Shown: positions 24,505 through 34,219, counted from the first letter of the stretch. The stretch is DNA of 41,787 bases from Verrucomicrobiota bacterium (GCA_020831625.1 JAFIGD010000045.1:1-41787); one strand, 5' to 3'. Program-made: numbers and translations. Notes: generated from the letters alone by a model not told the origin.

Positions 24505-26522
24505 GGCAGCGCCTCCACCCAGGCGCGGTCGGTTACGCTGAGAGTGTCCAGCGGGAGCAGAAACTCGCGACCGTTCTCAAGTCGGATCATGACGGCGTTT
24601 TCAGAGCGCGTGATCATGCGGGCCTCGACCTGGCGGCCCTGAGTGTCGGTCCAGGTGCGCAGGGGGCCGGGCGGCCAGGCGCGCAGACCGGCGTCGCGGG
24701 TCGGCGGACTCAGTTCACCGGCCTGAAGGAGAATGGTCCGGGCTTGCGCCGCATAGCGGAAAAGGTCGCGCGCCTGATCGTACGCCACTTCGGCGGGAGC
24801 CCAGATGACATAATCTCCCCGGCCTTCCTGTGCCATCAGGGCATAACGTCCGTTTACACGGTCTTTGAGAAAGGTTTCGATTTCGGCGGCGACCCCCCGG
24901 GGGAGCTGGCTGCGCAGGGCGTTCCGGGAGAGGACGCGTTCGAGGGTGATGCGGGCCTCCAGTTCCTGAATGCCTTCGAGGACCATTTCGTAACGGGTCG
25001 TCTCCAGCGCCCCGTTCGGTCCCGGCGCGGCGAGGGCCCGGGTGTTATTGGTGTGCATGCGGGGCCAGCCGCGTCCGTGCTGAATCATGCTGCTTTCCCG
25101 GCGTCCGGTGCGGGGGTGGTCCACGACCCAGAAATCAATCCCCATGCCGGTGAATCCGCGCCACTCCGCCTCGGTCGATCCCTCGGCGGCGGTCCGGAAA
25201 TTGATCAGGGGGCGCCACGGCGCGAGCAGCCCGAAGCGGACACTGCTGATTTGCCGGAATTCATTGTCCCAGCCGCCGATGAGCGCGGGACGCTCCCGGG
25301 TGCGGCTGCCCCGGAAGGGGCCGAAGGGGGAAATGTAGTAGGTGACTTTCATGTTGCCGATCTGCATGTGGTCGCCCCGGGGCTTAGGATCTCCCCGTCC
25401 GTGGGTCAGCAGATACCAGCCGAGGTCCGGCGCCACCTGATTGAAAAAGGCGACGGTGTCGGCATTGGCCCGAACATCGCTGCCGACACCCAGGGTCAAC
25501 AGAGTGTCCTCCAATCCCAGGCCGTCCAGCATGCGGCGGGTGTCCCGGATGAGGGTTTCCCAGAACATGCGGGTTTCCGGGGGGCCGTACATGGGGAGGT
25601 CTCCGTCCGTGAAGACACCGTCTTCATCCACAAAGGAGACCGGAAGCCGGTCGGGCATCTGTCCCTGTCCGCCCGCAATCACCGGAAGCTGGGGCGACCA
25701 GACAATCAGGGAGACACTGTCGAGCGGTCCGGCGATGTCCAGATAGCGGCGCAGATAGCGTTCGGCATAGTTGAAGTCGGGCTCGATCACACCGTTGCGG
25801 TTTCGGAAGGGAATGTTGCTGGTGCGGCCGAAATATTGGTCGGGGTACACATACAGGTCGAGGTGTCTGGATCCGACCCGGCCCAGCAGGCGGAAGGATG
25901 GCTCCATCAAATCAAGGTGTTCATCGGACCACAGGGGAACGTTATAATGCCAGGCGACGCCTTCCGGGGACTGATAGAGGTAGGCATAGGTGATCATTTC
26001 GTAGGGATCGGGCATGACAAAGCCCGGGACTTCGACCGTGAACGGCACCCGTTCGGTATGCCCGCCGCCGCTGATTTCGATGACGCCGCGGTAGGTTCCC
26101 TCAGGTTGTTGCGGCGGGGGACGGACGGTCAGCCAGAGGACCTGCAGGTTGCCGACGGGGTCGGGCGCATCCGGGGTGAGGACGGAAAACTCCTCGATGG
26201 GACGGTCCAGACCTTGATTTTCCATGCCCGCGTAACGGAGGACAAATCGCTCGGCGCCAAGGCGGCCCCCGGGCCCCTGCGCATCGGAGATGCGGAAGGA
26301 CAGATCGCGGAGGGCACTGTCGGGGCCTTCGACCACGACCGGGGCGGAGGCGGTGCCGTTGGGCGGAGCCAGAAGGGAGAGATCGTATCCGGCGCCCTCG
26401 CGGGTTTCGGCCCAGTCCGGGCCGATGGACGTGAGCGGATAAACCGGGGTGACGGTGAGGTTTGCGAAGGTGAGCGGGGCGAGAAGAGGAATGAGCGGGA
26501 GGAATTTGAGGGAGAAGAACAT
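24501..26522 (-). CDS. secreted GH123/DUF4091-like protein with C-terminal SHD1-like module
   Basis: The product is 673 residues. A signal peptide (FFSLKFLPLIPLLAPLTFA) is followed by a beta-rich region with PPPQQPEGTYRGVIEISGGG, typical of the N-terminal part of GH123/DUF4091 glycosidase-like proteins. A probable TIM-barrel core follows (SRHLDLYVYPDQYFG, WYLLTHGRGDP, FWVVDHPRTG), then TRYEMVLEGIQELEARITLE, which matches the usual DUF4091 helical end. Residues about 622-673 (RTWTDTQGRQVEARMITR to the end) resemble SLA1-homology SHD1 modules seen in PVC bacteria. The substrate is unknown and the catalytic pair was not identified. Confidence 0.6.
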   Translation of the reverse strand: MFFSLKFLPLIPLLAPLTFANLTVTPVYPLTSIGPDWAETREGAGYDLSLLAPPNGTASAPVVVEGPDSALRDLSFRISDAQGPGGRLGAERFVLRYAGMENQGLDRPIEEFSVLTPDAPDPVGNLQVLWLTVRPPPQQPEGTYRGVIEISGGGHTERVPFTVEVPGFVMPDPYEMITYAYLYQSPEGVAWHYNVPLWSDEHLDLMEPSFRLLGRVGSRHLDLYVYPDQYFGRTSNIPFRNRNGVIEPDFNYAERYLRRYLDIAGPLDSVSLIVWSPQLPVIAGGQGQMPDRLPVSFVDEDGVFTDGDLPMYGPPETRMFWETLIRDTRRMLDGLGLEDTLLTLGVGSDVRANADTVAFFNQVAPDLGWYLLTHGRGDPKPRGDHMQIGNMKVTYYISPFGPFRGSRTRERPALIGGWDNEFRQISSVRFGLLAPWRPLINFRTAAEGSTEAEWRGFTGMGIDFWVVDHPRTGRRESSMIQHGRGWPRMHTNNTRALAAPGPNGALETTRYEMVLEGIQELEARITLERVLSRNALRSQLPRGVAAEIETFLKDRVNGRYALMAQEGRGDYVIWAPAEVAYDQARDLFRYAAQARTILLQAGELSPPTRDAGLRAWPPGPLRTWTDTQGRQVEARMITRSENAVMIRLENGREFLLPLDTLSVTDRAWVEALP

Positions 26523-26550
26523 GTAGAGGTCAGAGATTGGGTTGGGGGTC

Positions 26551-26596
26551 GATTAGGATTACGATTAAGATTAAGATTACGATTAAGATTAAGAGT
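26551..26596. repeat. GATTAAG/GATTACG hexamer array
   Basis: GATTAGGATTACGATTAAG is followed by further GATTAAGATTACG units and ends in AAGAGTGG. It is a more degenerate member of the family at 157, 943 and 37381. It sits in the 120-base gap between two minus-strand genes of the same cluster. Confidence 0.8.
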
Positions 26597-26642
26597 GGTT
26601 GTCGGGAACGTCTCCATGAGAGGTCAGGGATCGGGTTGGGGT

Positions 26643-27392
26643 TTAATCCCGCGGGTGCGCCAGATGAAGGACTCTGGGTCTGCCGTTGGAGTGCGAATGA
26701 ATGAGATAGAGATTGCCCGTGGCGTTTTCGCGCCGGACAGCGGTTGTGTGTATCATCCGGACTTCATTGCGGATGTCATCCTGGGCGTGAATATTGAGTC
26801 GAACGCGTTCTCCGGCATCCTGTGGGGGTGCGGGCAATCGAATGTCCCCTCCGGGAGAGATTGTGTGGATATCTCCGGCCAGTTCGATGGCCAACACCTG
26901 ATGGGTGAGGTTTAGAAAGCGGGATGTCCCGTTGGGAATCTCCAAGCGGGAGGTGGGAACCGCCAACGCGGCCCAGGTCCCGTCACGATCCCTGCGCTCG
27001 GGGTAGACAATCACAGTGGCTTCTGTCCAAGAGGGGTCAATCTTCGGCCGGACCCTGGGCACCGCCCGCTGCTGCGGCGGTCCTTCCGCCTGTGGCTGCG
27101 TTTCAACGCTGAACAGCATCGGAGGCTCCATCCCTTGATACTGCAGCGGCGGACTGAAACCTGACCGTTGCAGCTCCACCCGCTGAATACCGTGGATGTC
27201 CCGGAAAAACACAGGCGGAAGGCTTTGCAGATCTGCATCGCTGTGCAAAATTCCCGTCACCGGCCAGGTGTAGACCACAAGCCTGAGATCGTAAACGGGC
27301 GGCGGCGGGGCCTCCCCGGCGTCCTCTTCCTCATTCGCCCCTGCGTAACAGAACGGAATCAATATCAGCAGGAAAATCCGGAGATATTTCAT
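26643..27392 (-). CDS. hypothetical secreted protein of the cassette-A cluster
   Basis: The product is 249 residues. The signal peptide MKYLRIFLLILIPFCYAGA is followed by an acidic, proline-rich stretch (EEEDAGEAPPPPVYDLRLV), then beta-rich sequence with VIVYPERRDRDGTWAALAV and LIHSHSNGRPRVLHLAHP at the end. I do not recognise the family. Its ATG overlaps the stop of the large cassette-A-like gene (ATGA at 27389-27392), so the two products probably work together. Confidence 0.7.
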   Translation of the reverse strand: MKYLRIFLLILIPFCYAGANEEEDAGEAPPPPVYDLRLVVYTWPVTGILHSDADLQSLPPVFFRDIHGIQRVELQRSGFSPPLQYQGMEPPMLFSVETQPQAEGPPQQRAVPRVRPKIDPSWTEATVIVYPERRDRDGTWAALAVPTSRLEIPNGTSRFLNLTHQVLAIELAGDIHTISPGGDIRLPAPPQDAGERVRLNIHAQDDIRNEVRMIHTTAVRRENATGNLYLIHSHSNGRPRVLHLAHPRD

Positions 27393-30300
27393 ATTTCCTC
27401 CTGATTCAGCCAGCGGAAACTGACAATCTCAAAGCGTCGCCCGAAAAACTGGTTGATCAAAGTGACCGCATCCGGATGCAGTTCCGGCGCGTCCCGGGGA
27501 TCCAAATATGCGCCGCTGCGGCGCACAATGATTTCACAGGTTGCCGCGGCGCCCGTGGGGGAGCTGCCATGAGAACGAACGGTGAACGTATCGGAGCGGG
27601 TGGTCAGCACAGCACCAATGCGGGAGAGGAGATCGGCCTGCGTGAATGAACCCGGCGCGGAGTGATTGCTGGCCACAGAAGCGGCGGTGAGATCATAGCC
27701 CCGGAAGATCGGCTGTCCTGTGGTGTGGGATCCTGCAAAATCGGCGGGCACGATCCGCGAGGTGGGGTCGGAGGGGTGCTCTTGAGCGTCGTTGATGCCG
27801 GAGCGGTCAATGGCGGCCTGTAGAGCCCCCCGCAACCGATGTCCCGGTGTATCCTGCTCCGGACGAAGAAGCTGGCGGTTCACGAAATCCGCCAGTGAAA
27901 GGAAAGGCCCCCGGTCCCGAACCTCGTGCACGATCTCATTGGCAAGTGCGTCAATTTCGGATGGAGAGAGCCGCCGATAGCCGCTGTAATTTTCCGGGTC
28001 GTCATAGAGATCGCCACGCGCGGGACTGAAGGCGGGGCCAAGGGGACGGAGGAACCGCGTGAAGGGCACCCGCTCCACGCCGGGCGAGGCTTCAGCCCGT
28101 CCGGACTGATTCGGAATCTCCACATCGAGCAGACTGTAGAGCAGAGCCCGCCAGGCATCCACAGAGGTGGAATTCACATTGAAAGCCCCCTCGATGTGCA
28201 GTCTGGCTCCGGAAAGGTCAACGTCCCGTTCAGCAACGCCGTTTCTCCAGACGATGCGGCTGTTGGAGGCGGGCGTGAAAAAGAAGTCGTCCCAAAACAG
28301 ATGGTTCAAAATCCAGGAGTGATCATAGAAGGCACGGAAGGTGACAAATACATCGTTGCTGCTGCCTCCGAATCCGTCGGAGCCGCTCAAATGCTCCCGG
28401 GTGTAGGGAATGGAGGCGGGCGGTGTCTCCTCATCGCCGGGATAATGCGGGGTCGCGAAGAAAGAGCGTACCACCCGGTGCGAATGCATCAGGGGGGGCA
28501 GCAGGGCGTTTCCGAATGCATATGCAGGCGCGGCTCCGTTGTTCAGCCAGTGCTGGCGGGTGAGGCGGCTGTCCATATCGATCCCGTTCCCCGGATTTCC
28601 ATAGGACTGTGGATTGGCGTGCGCCAGGGATGCCACGCTCACCACTTCTTCCATGGAGCGGGGAATCTCATACAGAACGGCACGTGGAATTTCACCGGGC
28701 GCCAATCCGCCGGACACGCCGTCGCTGTGGCCGATAAAGGCGTGAACGTCGTCCAGGGTGTGCTCCGCCAGATCAAAGTAGGAGGGGTCGATGGTAAAAC
28801 CGCCGATGTAATTCGCAGGGGAATCGAACTCGAAACTGCCCCGGTCATAACCCTGTTCCCGTCCGAGACCGCTGCGCGTCTGGTGGGCGGCGGCGGGATT
28901 GTAGTGTGCCAGCCAGGCGGCGGGAGCCTCCAGATTCAGACGCTCCCCGCCACTGGTTGCGGCGAATTCATAGATATTGTCCGGAAGCCGCAATCCCCAG
29001 GAGAGTCCCCACATGGGAAATTTAGGGGAGTCGGTGGAATCGAAGCCAAAGGGCACGGAGGGATCGAACGATGGGGGGGGACCTACGATCTCCGGAAAGA
29101 GACCGGGATGGAAATGGGGCGTGGCGTTGTGCAGGACCTTGGGAACGGTATTGTGCAGACTGTGGATGTAGGTCCAGGGACGGCGGGTGATGTCATTGGA
29201 GTTGGCGTTGGTCTCCAGCGCGTTTCCCCCCAGCAGCAGATGGGCCTGTCCGAGGCTGGTGTGGCTCACAAGGTTTAACGCCCGGCGCGGAGAACCCATG
29301 CCGCGGATCATAATGGCGGCGGTGCGGTGGATTTCCCATCCGTTGTTCAGATCCAGCCCCCCCTCGTTGAAGCACATTGAGCGGTAGGCGGGGTCCGTGA
29401 CGGCGTTGTTCCAGGTTGTGTCAGGATCGGAAAAATAGAGCGGCGCTCCGGCATGACCCCACCAGTTGTAATGCCCCTGCGCCAGGCCGCTGTCCTGCGT
29501 GGAGGCGGAGTTGATGATTTTGGGCCGGATGTCGGGCTCCTCCACATAGAAACTGTATCCGCCCCCGTCATGCAGGCCCGGTGTGAGCTGAATCCATTTG
29601 TTTTCCACATGTCCCAGAACGCCATGGTCGATCCGGTGCTGCCAGAAGGTGTAGCCGGCCCGCCCGTCGTTTTTGACCACCTGAAAGCGTTCGTGCGCGG
29701 GAAGGCTGAAGATCACCGCGGCGCCCGCGGGAATTTCCGTGGCACCCAGACGGAAACGGAAGGATGGCTGATTTTCCACATGGAATTCCATCTTGTATTG
29801 CGGAGTCCAGAATCGGTTTCCGCTGTCCCAATCGGGATGACTGACCTGAAAACTTAAACTGAAGCCCCCCCCATGCTGGCCTTCGGGGGCCATTTCCGCC
29901 ACCATGAAATAATCGCGGGCGGCCAACGGCACTGAATAGGGATTCCACAGGATCACCGTCGGCACAAGATGCAGGCGGATCCGGGGGAAATCCATGGTGT
30001 GATAGACCCCGAGATTGAATTTCGCGATCACCGGCATGGGGTTGCTCACGGTCGCGGTCTGCCGCGCGGGCAGCACGCCCTGGCCCTGCTCTTGCCGATC
30101 ATGAACACTGATCCAGGACATCAACTGTTCCCAGCGGGGACCTCCCTGATCCCGGGCCACTGCCAAGTCCGAGAAGGGTGGAAAAAGTTGGACCCGATGC
30201 TCGTTTCCCCGCTGATCCGTCCGCGTCCGGATGGCGTTGAGCGCGTTCCACGCATGGGGGGGAAGCCCCGGGTTTGCGCCAGGCAGCGCGTCCTGCTCGT

Positions 30301-31192
30301 CAGCCATCCGCTGCATCCGCTGCCCGTGGTAGTCGAGCAGCGCCGCAAACTGGGGGCCGCCCGGCAAACGGTTCGCATTCCCAAGGGTTTCCTCAAAGAC
30401 GGCGGTTAAATCCCGTTTCAGACCTCCCCGGATTGGATGGGTGGGCAGGCCGTGTGCCAAGAGCGCGAAATCATGGAAGTGGTTCCGCACATCGGACGGG
30501 GCGTCCAGGCGGGCCAAATCGAACTGCGAACGGGTTAGAGCCCGCATCAAATCCGCCTGATGCAGCGCATTGTCCGGATCCGCGCCGGGAAGGAAGATTT
30601 CGGCGGCGGTGCGCTGCACCGTGTGCGAGCGCCAGGGCGTGGTCTCGGGTCGTCCGTCAAAACGGAAGGGATCCACCAGATTTATCTGCGCTTTGGTGTT
30701 TTCCTGACCCACCCAGAACGCAAAAGATCCCAGGGGTTCATTTTCGGACCCCCGCACCTCCTGCTCCGGAACCGCGATGGCATCCTCCGGGGCGTTGACC
30801 GATCCAGGTCCAACGACCAGCGCATGGCCCGGACGGGGTTGGAAGGGCGAAAGAAACATCTCGTCCTCCGGGTTGGGATTAACGCCCGACACCAGCCACC
30901 CGAGCGGCTCACCGTATTCCGGATTCAGTTGCAGGGCACCTCCAGCGTCCTGCCGAAACCGGGCCGTATCGACCACTCCCGTCCAAAAACGATTGTTCTC
31001 ATGCGGATTCATGGCGCTGAACGCATCCGGCGGAAAAGTGGTCCGTGTGTCCGGGCCCGCAAGCTCCTGTAAACGTGCGATGGCCAGTTCTCCGCCCAGC
31101 CGCGCATGGGCCCGGGCCTGCAGCAACTCCTGATGCTGAACCACTTTGCGCAGTTCCATGCGGACCGTCACCACCAGACCCAACACCAGCAC
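27389..31192 (-). CDS. Verru_Chthon cassette protein A-like, pilin-type N-terminus
   Basis: At least 1267 residues. The helix VTLLVVSLLLVLVLGLVV followed by RMELRKVVQHQELLQARAHARLGGELAIARLQELAGPDTR matches the N-terminus of the large Verru_Chthon cassette A family (prepilin-like anchor, then ARxNA..AL..LQ..LGPD). Further family-like points are FWTGVVDTARF, WLVSGVNPNP and FAFWVGQENTKAQINL. The given start is a GTG at 31192, which cuts the helix in half. In the same frame RSGSALLVTLL continues upstream, but from there to the in-frame stop at 31325-31327 there is only repeat-derived RHSSLDT sequence and no ATG, GTG or TTG codon. The true start is therefore unclear and may have been destroyed. 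It overlaps the GH31 end in another frame. Confidence 0.75.
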   Translation of the reverse strand: MLVLGLVVTVRMELRKVVQHQELLQARAHARLGGELAIARLQELAGPDTRTTFPPDAFSAMNPHENNRFWTGVVDTARFRQDAGGALQLNPEYGEPLGWLVSGVNPNPEDEMFLSPFQPRPGHALVVGPGSVNAPEDAIAVPEQEVRGSENEPLGSFAFWVGQENTKAQINLVDPFRFDGRPETTPWRSHTVQRTAAEIFLPGADPDNALHQADLMRALTRSQFDLARLDAPSDVRNHFHDFALLAHGLPTHPIRGGLKRDLTAVFEETLGNANRLPGGPQFAALLDYHGQRMQRMADEQDALPGANPGLPPHAWNALNAIRTRTDQRGNEHRVQLFPPFSDLAVARDQGGPRWEQLMSWISVHDRQEQGQGVLPARQTATVSNPMPVIAKFNLGVYHTMDFPRIRLHLVPTVILWNPYSVPLAARDYFMVAEMAPEGQHGGGFSLSFQVSHPDWDSGNRFWTPQYKMEFHVENQPSFRFRLGATEIPAGAAVIFSLPAHERFQVVKNDGRAGYTFWQHRIDHGVLGHVENKWIQLTPGLHDGGGYSFYVEEPDIRPKIINSASTQDSGLAQGHYNWWGHAGAPLYFSDPDTTWNNAVTDPAYRSMCFNEGGLDLNNGWEIHRTAAIMIRGMGSPRRALNLVSHTSLGQAHLLLGGNALETNANSNDITRRPWTYIHSLHNTVPKVLHNATPHFHPGLFPEIVGPPPSFDPSVPFGFDSTDSPKFPMWGLSWGLRLPDNIYEFAATSGGERLNLEAPAAWLAHYNPAAAHQTRSGLGREQGYDRGSFEFDSPANYIGGFTIDPSYFDLAEHTLDDVHAFIGHSDGVSGGLAPGEIPRAVLYEIPRSMEEVVSVASLAHANPQSYGNPGNGIDMDSRLTRQHWLNNGAAPAYAFGNALLPPLMHSHRVVRSFFATPHYPGDEETPPASIPYTREHLSGSDGFGGSSNDVFVTFRAFYDHSWILNHLFWDDFFFTPASNSRIVWRNGVAERDVDLSGARLHIEGAFNVNSTSVDAWRALLYSLLDVEIPNQSGRAEASPGVERVPFTRFLRPLGPAFSPARGDLYDDPENYSGYRRLSPSEIDALANEIVHEVRDRGPFLSLADFVNRQLLRPEQDTPGHRLRGALQAAIDRSGINDAQEHPSDPTSRIVPADFAGSHTTGQPIFRGYDLTAASVASNHSAPGSFTQADLLSRIGAVLTTRSDTFTVRSHGSSPTGAAATCEIIVRRSGAYLDPRDAPELHPDAVTLINQFFGRRFEIVSFRWLNQEEI

Positions 31193-34125
31193 CAGCAGCA
31201 GACTGACGACCAGCAGGGTGACCAGAAGGGCCGAACCGGAGCGAGTGTCGAGTGACGAATGACGAGTGTCGAGTGACGAATGACGAGAGTGGAGTGACGA
31301 ATGACGGGTGTGTAATGCGTTTCGTCAACGGGGATCTCCTGTCCGTCGATGGCGAGGCTCAGCGTTTCGGTCAGGGCTTTGGCCATGAATTTCACGCGGA
31401 GGGGTTCTGCCGTTTCGACTTCGGTGACCGCAGCCACATGAATCAGCTCTTCTTTCAGGGCATCCGCCTGAAGTTTGCCGTCCGGGGCGAACATGCCGAT
31501 GCTGCGCCCCAGCCGGTAGGCCAGTTTGGAATCGCACCAGAGGCGGGGGCCGTCGAGGAGCGATTCCTCGCGCAAATCGCGGTAGCGCTGCGGGAACCAT
31601 TCGGAGGCCTCGGCAACCGGAGCGTCCGGGTCGAGATCGGTGACCGCCGCCGCGTCGGGGGTTTTCAGAAGGGCGATGTCCCATTCGCCGAGACCGGTAA
31701 AGAGATCCCAGGCGCAGGCGCTTTTGTCGGTGCGCTCATGCGGACCCCAGGTCCAATTGACCTCCGCCTCCCAGCGGATCGCGCCCGCCTCCTCGTTCCA
31801 TGCAAAAGGACAGGGCATGACTGCGGGTTTGGAAATCAGGCCGGTGGACTGGGTGATGCGATCGGTATGCACCTGCTGTGCGGTCCAGGACACCACCGCC
31901 TCCGCGCCGTCCGCGGGGGGCAGGAGCACCAGATCCGCCAGCGAAACGCGGGCTTTGCGCAGGTCGTAGCGCGGACTCAATTCTGTGCGCGGTTCTGTGA
32001 TCGCCACCGGTGTGTGCCGGCTGGATGCAACCGGTGCGCACAGCCGGATTTCCGCGCCTTCCGACACCAGCTGCGGGGGAAGGACAAGGTGCAGATCGGT
32101 GCCGGAATGGGTCGTGGTCATGCCCTCCGGCCCCTCCACCCGTTCGGGCTTCCCACAATTTTTCAGGTGGATGTGGGTGGTGCGCCGCGCGGGCAGACCG
32201 GGGAAACGGCCCTCGGTCCCGTGGAGTGTGAGGGTGACCTCATCGCCGGTGCGCACCTGTTGCAGACGGGTGCGGGCGATCTCGCCGCGCCGCCAGCCGT
32301 CGCCTTCACCGGCGTCCTCGATGGCGGTGCCTTCGCCGCTGCCGGGCCAGCATTCGAAATGCACTTCGGAGGGGTCGAGATCGGCGATGGCACCGCGCGG
32401 ACGCGGATCGATGGGCAGGACCGCGCCTTCGCGGGCGAACACCGGGACGCGGTTGAGGTCGCCCTCCACCACGATAAAGGTTCCGCCTTCGTGTTTCGTG
32501 CCTGTCTGTATGTCGTACCAGGCGCCCGGCGGCAAATAGATGAGCCGCTCGGCGTGTCCGTCGGTCATGGGGGCGACGATGGGGGCGATGAGCAGATCCC
32601 CGCCGAGCATCGCCTGATGCTGAGCGGCGTGGGCGGCGGGGTCGGCCGGGTGTGCGAACCACATGGGGGTGAGCGGAGCGATCCCGGTTTCGGTGAAGCG
32701 GTGGCCGACGGCGATCCAGACCGGGAAATAGCGCAGGCGCATTTCCACCGCGACGCGGCAGGCGGTCTCGACTTCGGGGCCATAGGCCCAGGGGCGGCGC
32801 TCGTGATTGGGATTGTTGGAGGAATGCAGGCGGAGAGCGGGAGACCAGGCGCCCCACTGCACCCAGCGGGTGAAAAGCTCGGGCGGGGTGGGCTGCATGT
32901 GACCGCCGATGTCATGACTCCACCAGCCCGCGAGGGAGGCGGCGCTGTTGGCGGTGAAATCCACCTGCGAGGCCAGGGTTTCCCATTTCGTGTGGGTGTC
33001 GCCGGAGAATTGGATGGGATAGCGGTGGCCGCCCAGCCCGCCCCAGCGGGAGAGCATGACCCCGCGGCGGTCGCTGCGGTCGTGGTCGACATGGTGCAGA
33101 TGGTTCAGCCAGGCCAGCGGATCGAGACCGGGCATCTCGCAGACATCGCCCTGCTGCCAGTCCATCCACCAGAAATCCACGCCCTCGTCCTCGCGGGGAT
33201 GATGGAGGCGGCGGAAATACTGTTCCACGTAGGCGGGGTCGGAGCAGCGGAAGTTTACACGTGTGCCGTCGGCCGGATGGCCGAGGGCCTTCGCGAAGTC
33301 GGTGTAATCCTCGTCAAAGGCCTGCACCCCGTTGGAGGGATGGAGGTTGAGGGTGGTTTTCAGGCCTTCGGAATGGCACCAGTCCAGAAAGGCGGGCGGA
33401 TCGGGGAAGAGGTCTTTGTTCCAGGTGTAGCCCGACCAGTCCTTGGCCAGATGCCAGTCCATGTCCAGCACCAGCACATCCAGAGGGAAATCATGGGCGC
33501 GGAATTCGGCGACGATGTTCTTTAGATCCTGATCGCGGTAACGCCAGTAGCGGCTCCACCACATGCCCAGCACCGCACGCGGCGGCAGGGGCGGACGCCC
33601 GGAAAGTTTAATAAAATCCGCCAGTGCCGCCTGGAAATCGTGGCCGTGGAGGAAGAGGTAGAAATCCTGGCCGTCGGGTACGCCGGGCTGAATGACGAAT
33701 GACGAGTGACGAGTGTTGGGGAGTGACGAGTGTCGAGTGTCGAGTGACGAGTCGGGGAAGCGGACGGTACCGGAGTCGTCGACGAGGGCCCAGCCGTCGC
33801 GGGAGAGGATGCCGGGGGTGGTGGGCGGATCGCCGGCGGTGCCGTCGAGGGTTCGGGTGGTGCCGCCGAGGGAGCCGAAGGGCGCCATGCCCGGCCGCCA
33901 GACGCCCATGTCGAAATGCACCTCGGTGTTTTCGGTGGTGAAGGGCCCGCGGCCTTTCACGCGGATCTCCACGGAGTCGGTCCGGTAGATCCCGTCCGCA
34001 CCGGGGGTCAGCACCCGCCCGTGATCGCGATGCCGGGCGATAAAGGAAGGCCGGTCGTCAAAATGACCCTTGGGGTGAAATTGAAAACGGATGAGACTGT
34101 CGGAATAGGCGGTAAGGCGATGCAT
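31168..34125 (-). CDS. glycoside hydrolase family 31 with repeat-derived insertions
   Basis: The product is 985 residues, an alpha-glucosidase/alpha-xylosidase-type enzyme without a visible signal peptide. Core motifs are LPPRAVLGMWWSRYWRY, LDVLVLDMDWHL near residue 218, DFWWMDWQQGD near 321 carrying the likely nucleophile, WWSHDIGGHM, and LRLHSSNNPNHERRPW. Residues about 125-144 are read from the TGACGA repeat (RHSSL-type), placed in frame ahead of VPDGQDFYLFLHG. The C-terminus runs through three 21-bp repeat units as VIRHSTL and then reads cassette-A DNA out of frame (CCWCWCWVWW), so the natural end seems lost. The extra domain after the barrel (about 690-960) was not recognised. No Shine-Dalgarno is seen. 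Confidence 0.85.
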   Translation of the reverse strand: MHRLTAYSDSLIRFQFHPKGHFDDRPSFIARHRDHGRVLTPGADGIYRTDSVEIRVKGRGPFTTENTEVHFDMGVWRPGMAPFGSLGGTTRTLDGTAGDPPTTPGILSRDGWALVDDSGTVRFPDSSLDTRHSSLPNTRHSSFVIQPGVPDGQDFYLFLHGHDFQAALADFIKLSGRPPLPPRAVLGMWWSRYWRYRDQDLKNIVAEFRAHDFPLDVLVLDMDWHLAKDWSGYTWNKDLFPDPPAFLDWCHSEGLKTTLNLHPSNGVQAFDEDYTDFAKALGHPADGTRVNFRCSDPAYVEQYFRRLHHPREDEGVDFWWMDWQQGDVCEMPGLDPLAWLNHLHHVDHDRSDRRGVMLSRWGGLGGHRYPIQFSGDTHTKWETLASQVDFTANSAASLAGWWSHDIGGHMQPTPPELFTRWVQWGAWSPALRLHSSNNPNHERRPWAYGPEVETACRVAVEMRLRYFPVWIAVGHRFTETGIAPLTPMWFAHPADPAAHAAQHQAMLGGDLLIAPIVAPMTDGHAERLIYLPPGAWYDIQTGTKHEGGTFIVVEGDLNRVPVFAREGAVLPIDPRPRGAIADLDPSEVHFECWPGSGEGTAIEDAGEGDGWRRGEIARTRLQQVRTGDEVTLTLHGTEGRFPGLPARRTTHIHLKNCGKPERVEGPEGMTTTHSGTDLHLVLPPQLVSEGAEIRLCAPVASSRHTPVAITEPRTELSPRYDLRKARVSLADLVLLPPADGAEAVVSWTAQQVHTDRITQSTGLISKPAVMPCPFAWNEEAGAIRWEAEVNWTWGPHERTDKSACAWDLFTGLGEWDIALLKTPDAAAVTDLDPDAPVAEASEWFPQRYRDLREESLLDGPRLWCDSKLAYRLGRSIGMFAPDGKLQADALKEELIHVAAVTEVETAEPLRVKFMAKALTETLSLAIDGQEIPVDETHYTPVIRHSTLVIRHSTLVIRHSTLAPVRPFWSPCWSSVCCWCWCWVWW
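31244..31306. repeat. three 21-bp TGACGA-family units at a gene junction
   Basis: Two units of AGTGTCGAGTGACGAATGAC plus a final G, and a third with three changes at its left end. On the minus strand each unit is seven codons: VIRHSTL in the GH31 frame, and RHSSLDT in the cassette-A frame. The length is a multiple of three, so unit gain or loss would keep both frames. Confidence 0.9.
33691..33753. repeat. TGACGA-family repeat inside GH31
   Basis: AATGACGAATGACGAGTGAC is followed by further GAGTGACGAGTGTCG units. On the minus strand the DNA is translated as SSLDTRHSSLPNTRHSSF within the N-terminal domain of the GH31 protein. The reading frame is kept. Confidence 0.9.
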
Positions 34126-34166
34126 GGGGGGAAGGGAGAGGGTAGAGGGTGGAGTGCGGAATATGG

Positions 34167-34212
34167 GTCGGTCGGATCAGACGGATCAGTCAGATCGGTC
34201 GGCTCGGTTGGA
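34167..34212. repeat. GATCGGTCGG-type degenerate repeat
   Basis: GGTCGGTCGGATCAGACGGA is followed by TCAGTCAGATCGGTCGGCTC. It is a loose tandem of GATC(A/G)GTCGG-like units in the gap between the GH31 start and the PEP-CTERM gene end. It is a fourth short-repeat family in the window. Confidence 0.6.
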
Positions 34213-34219
34213 TGAGCAC

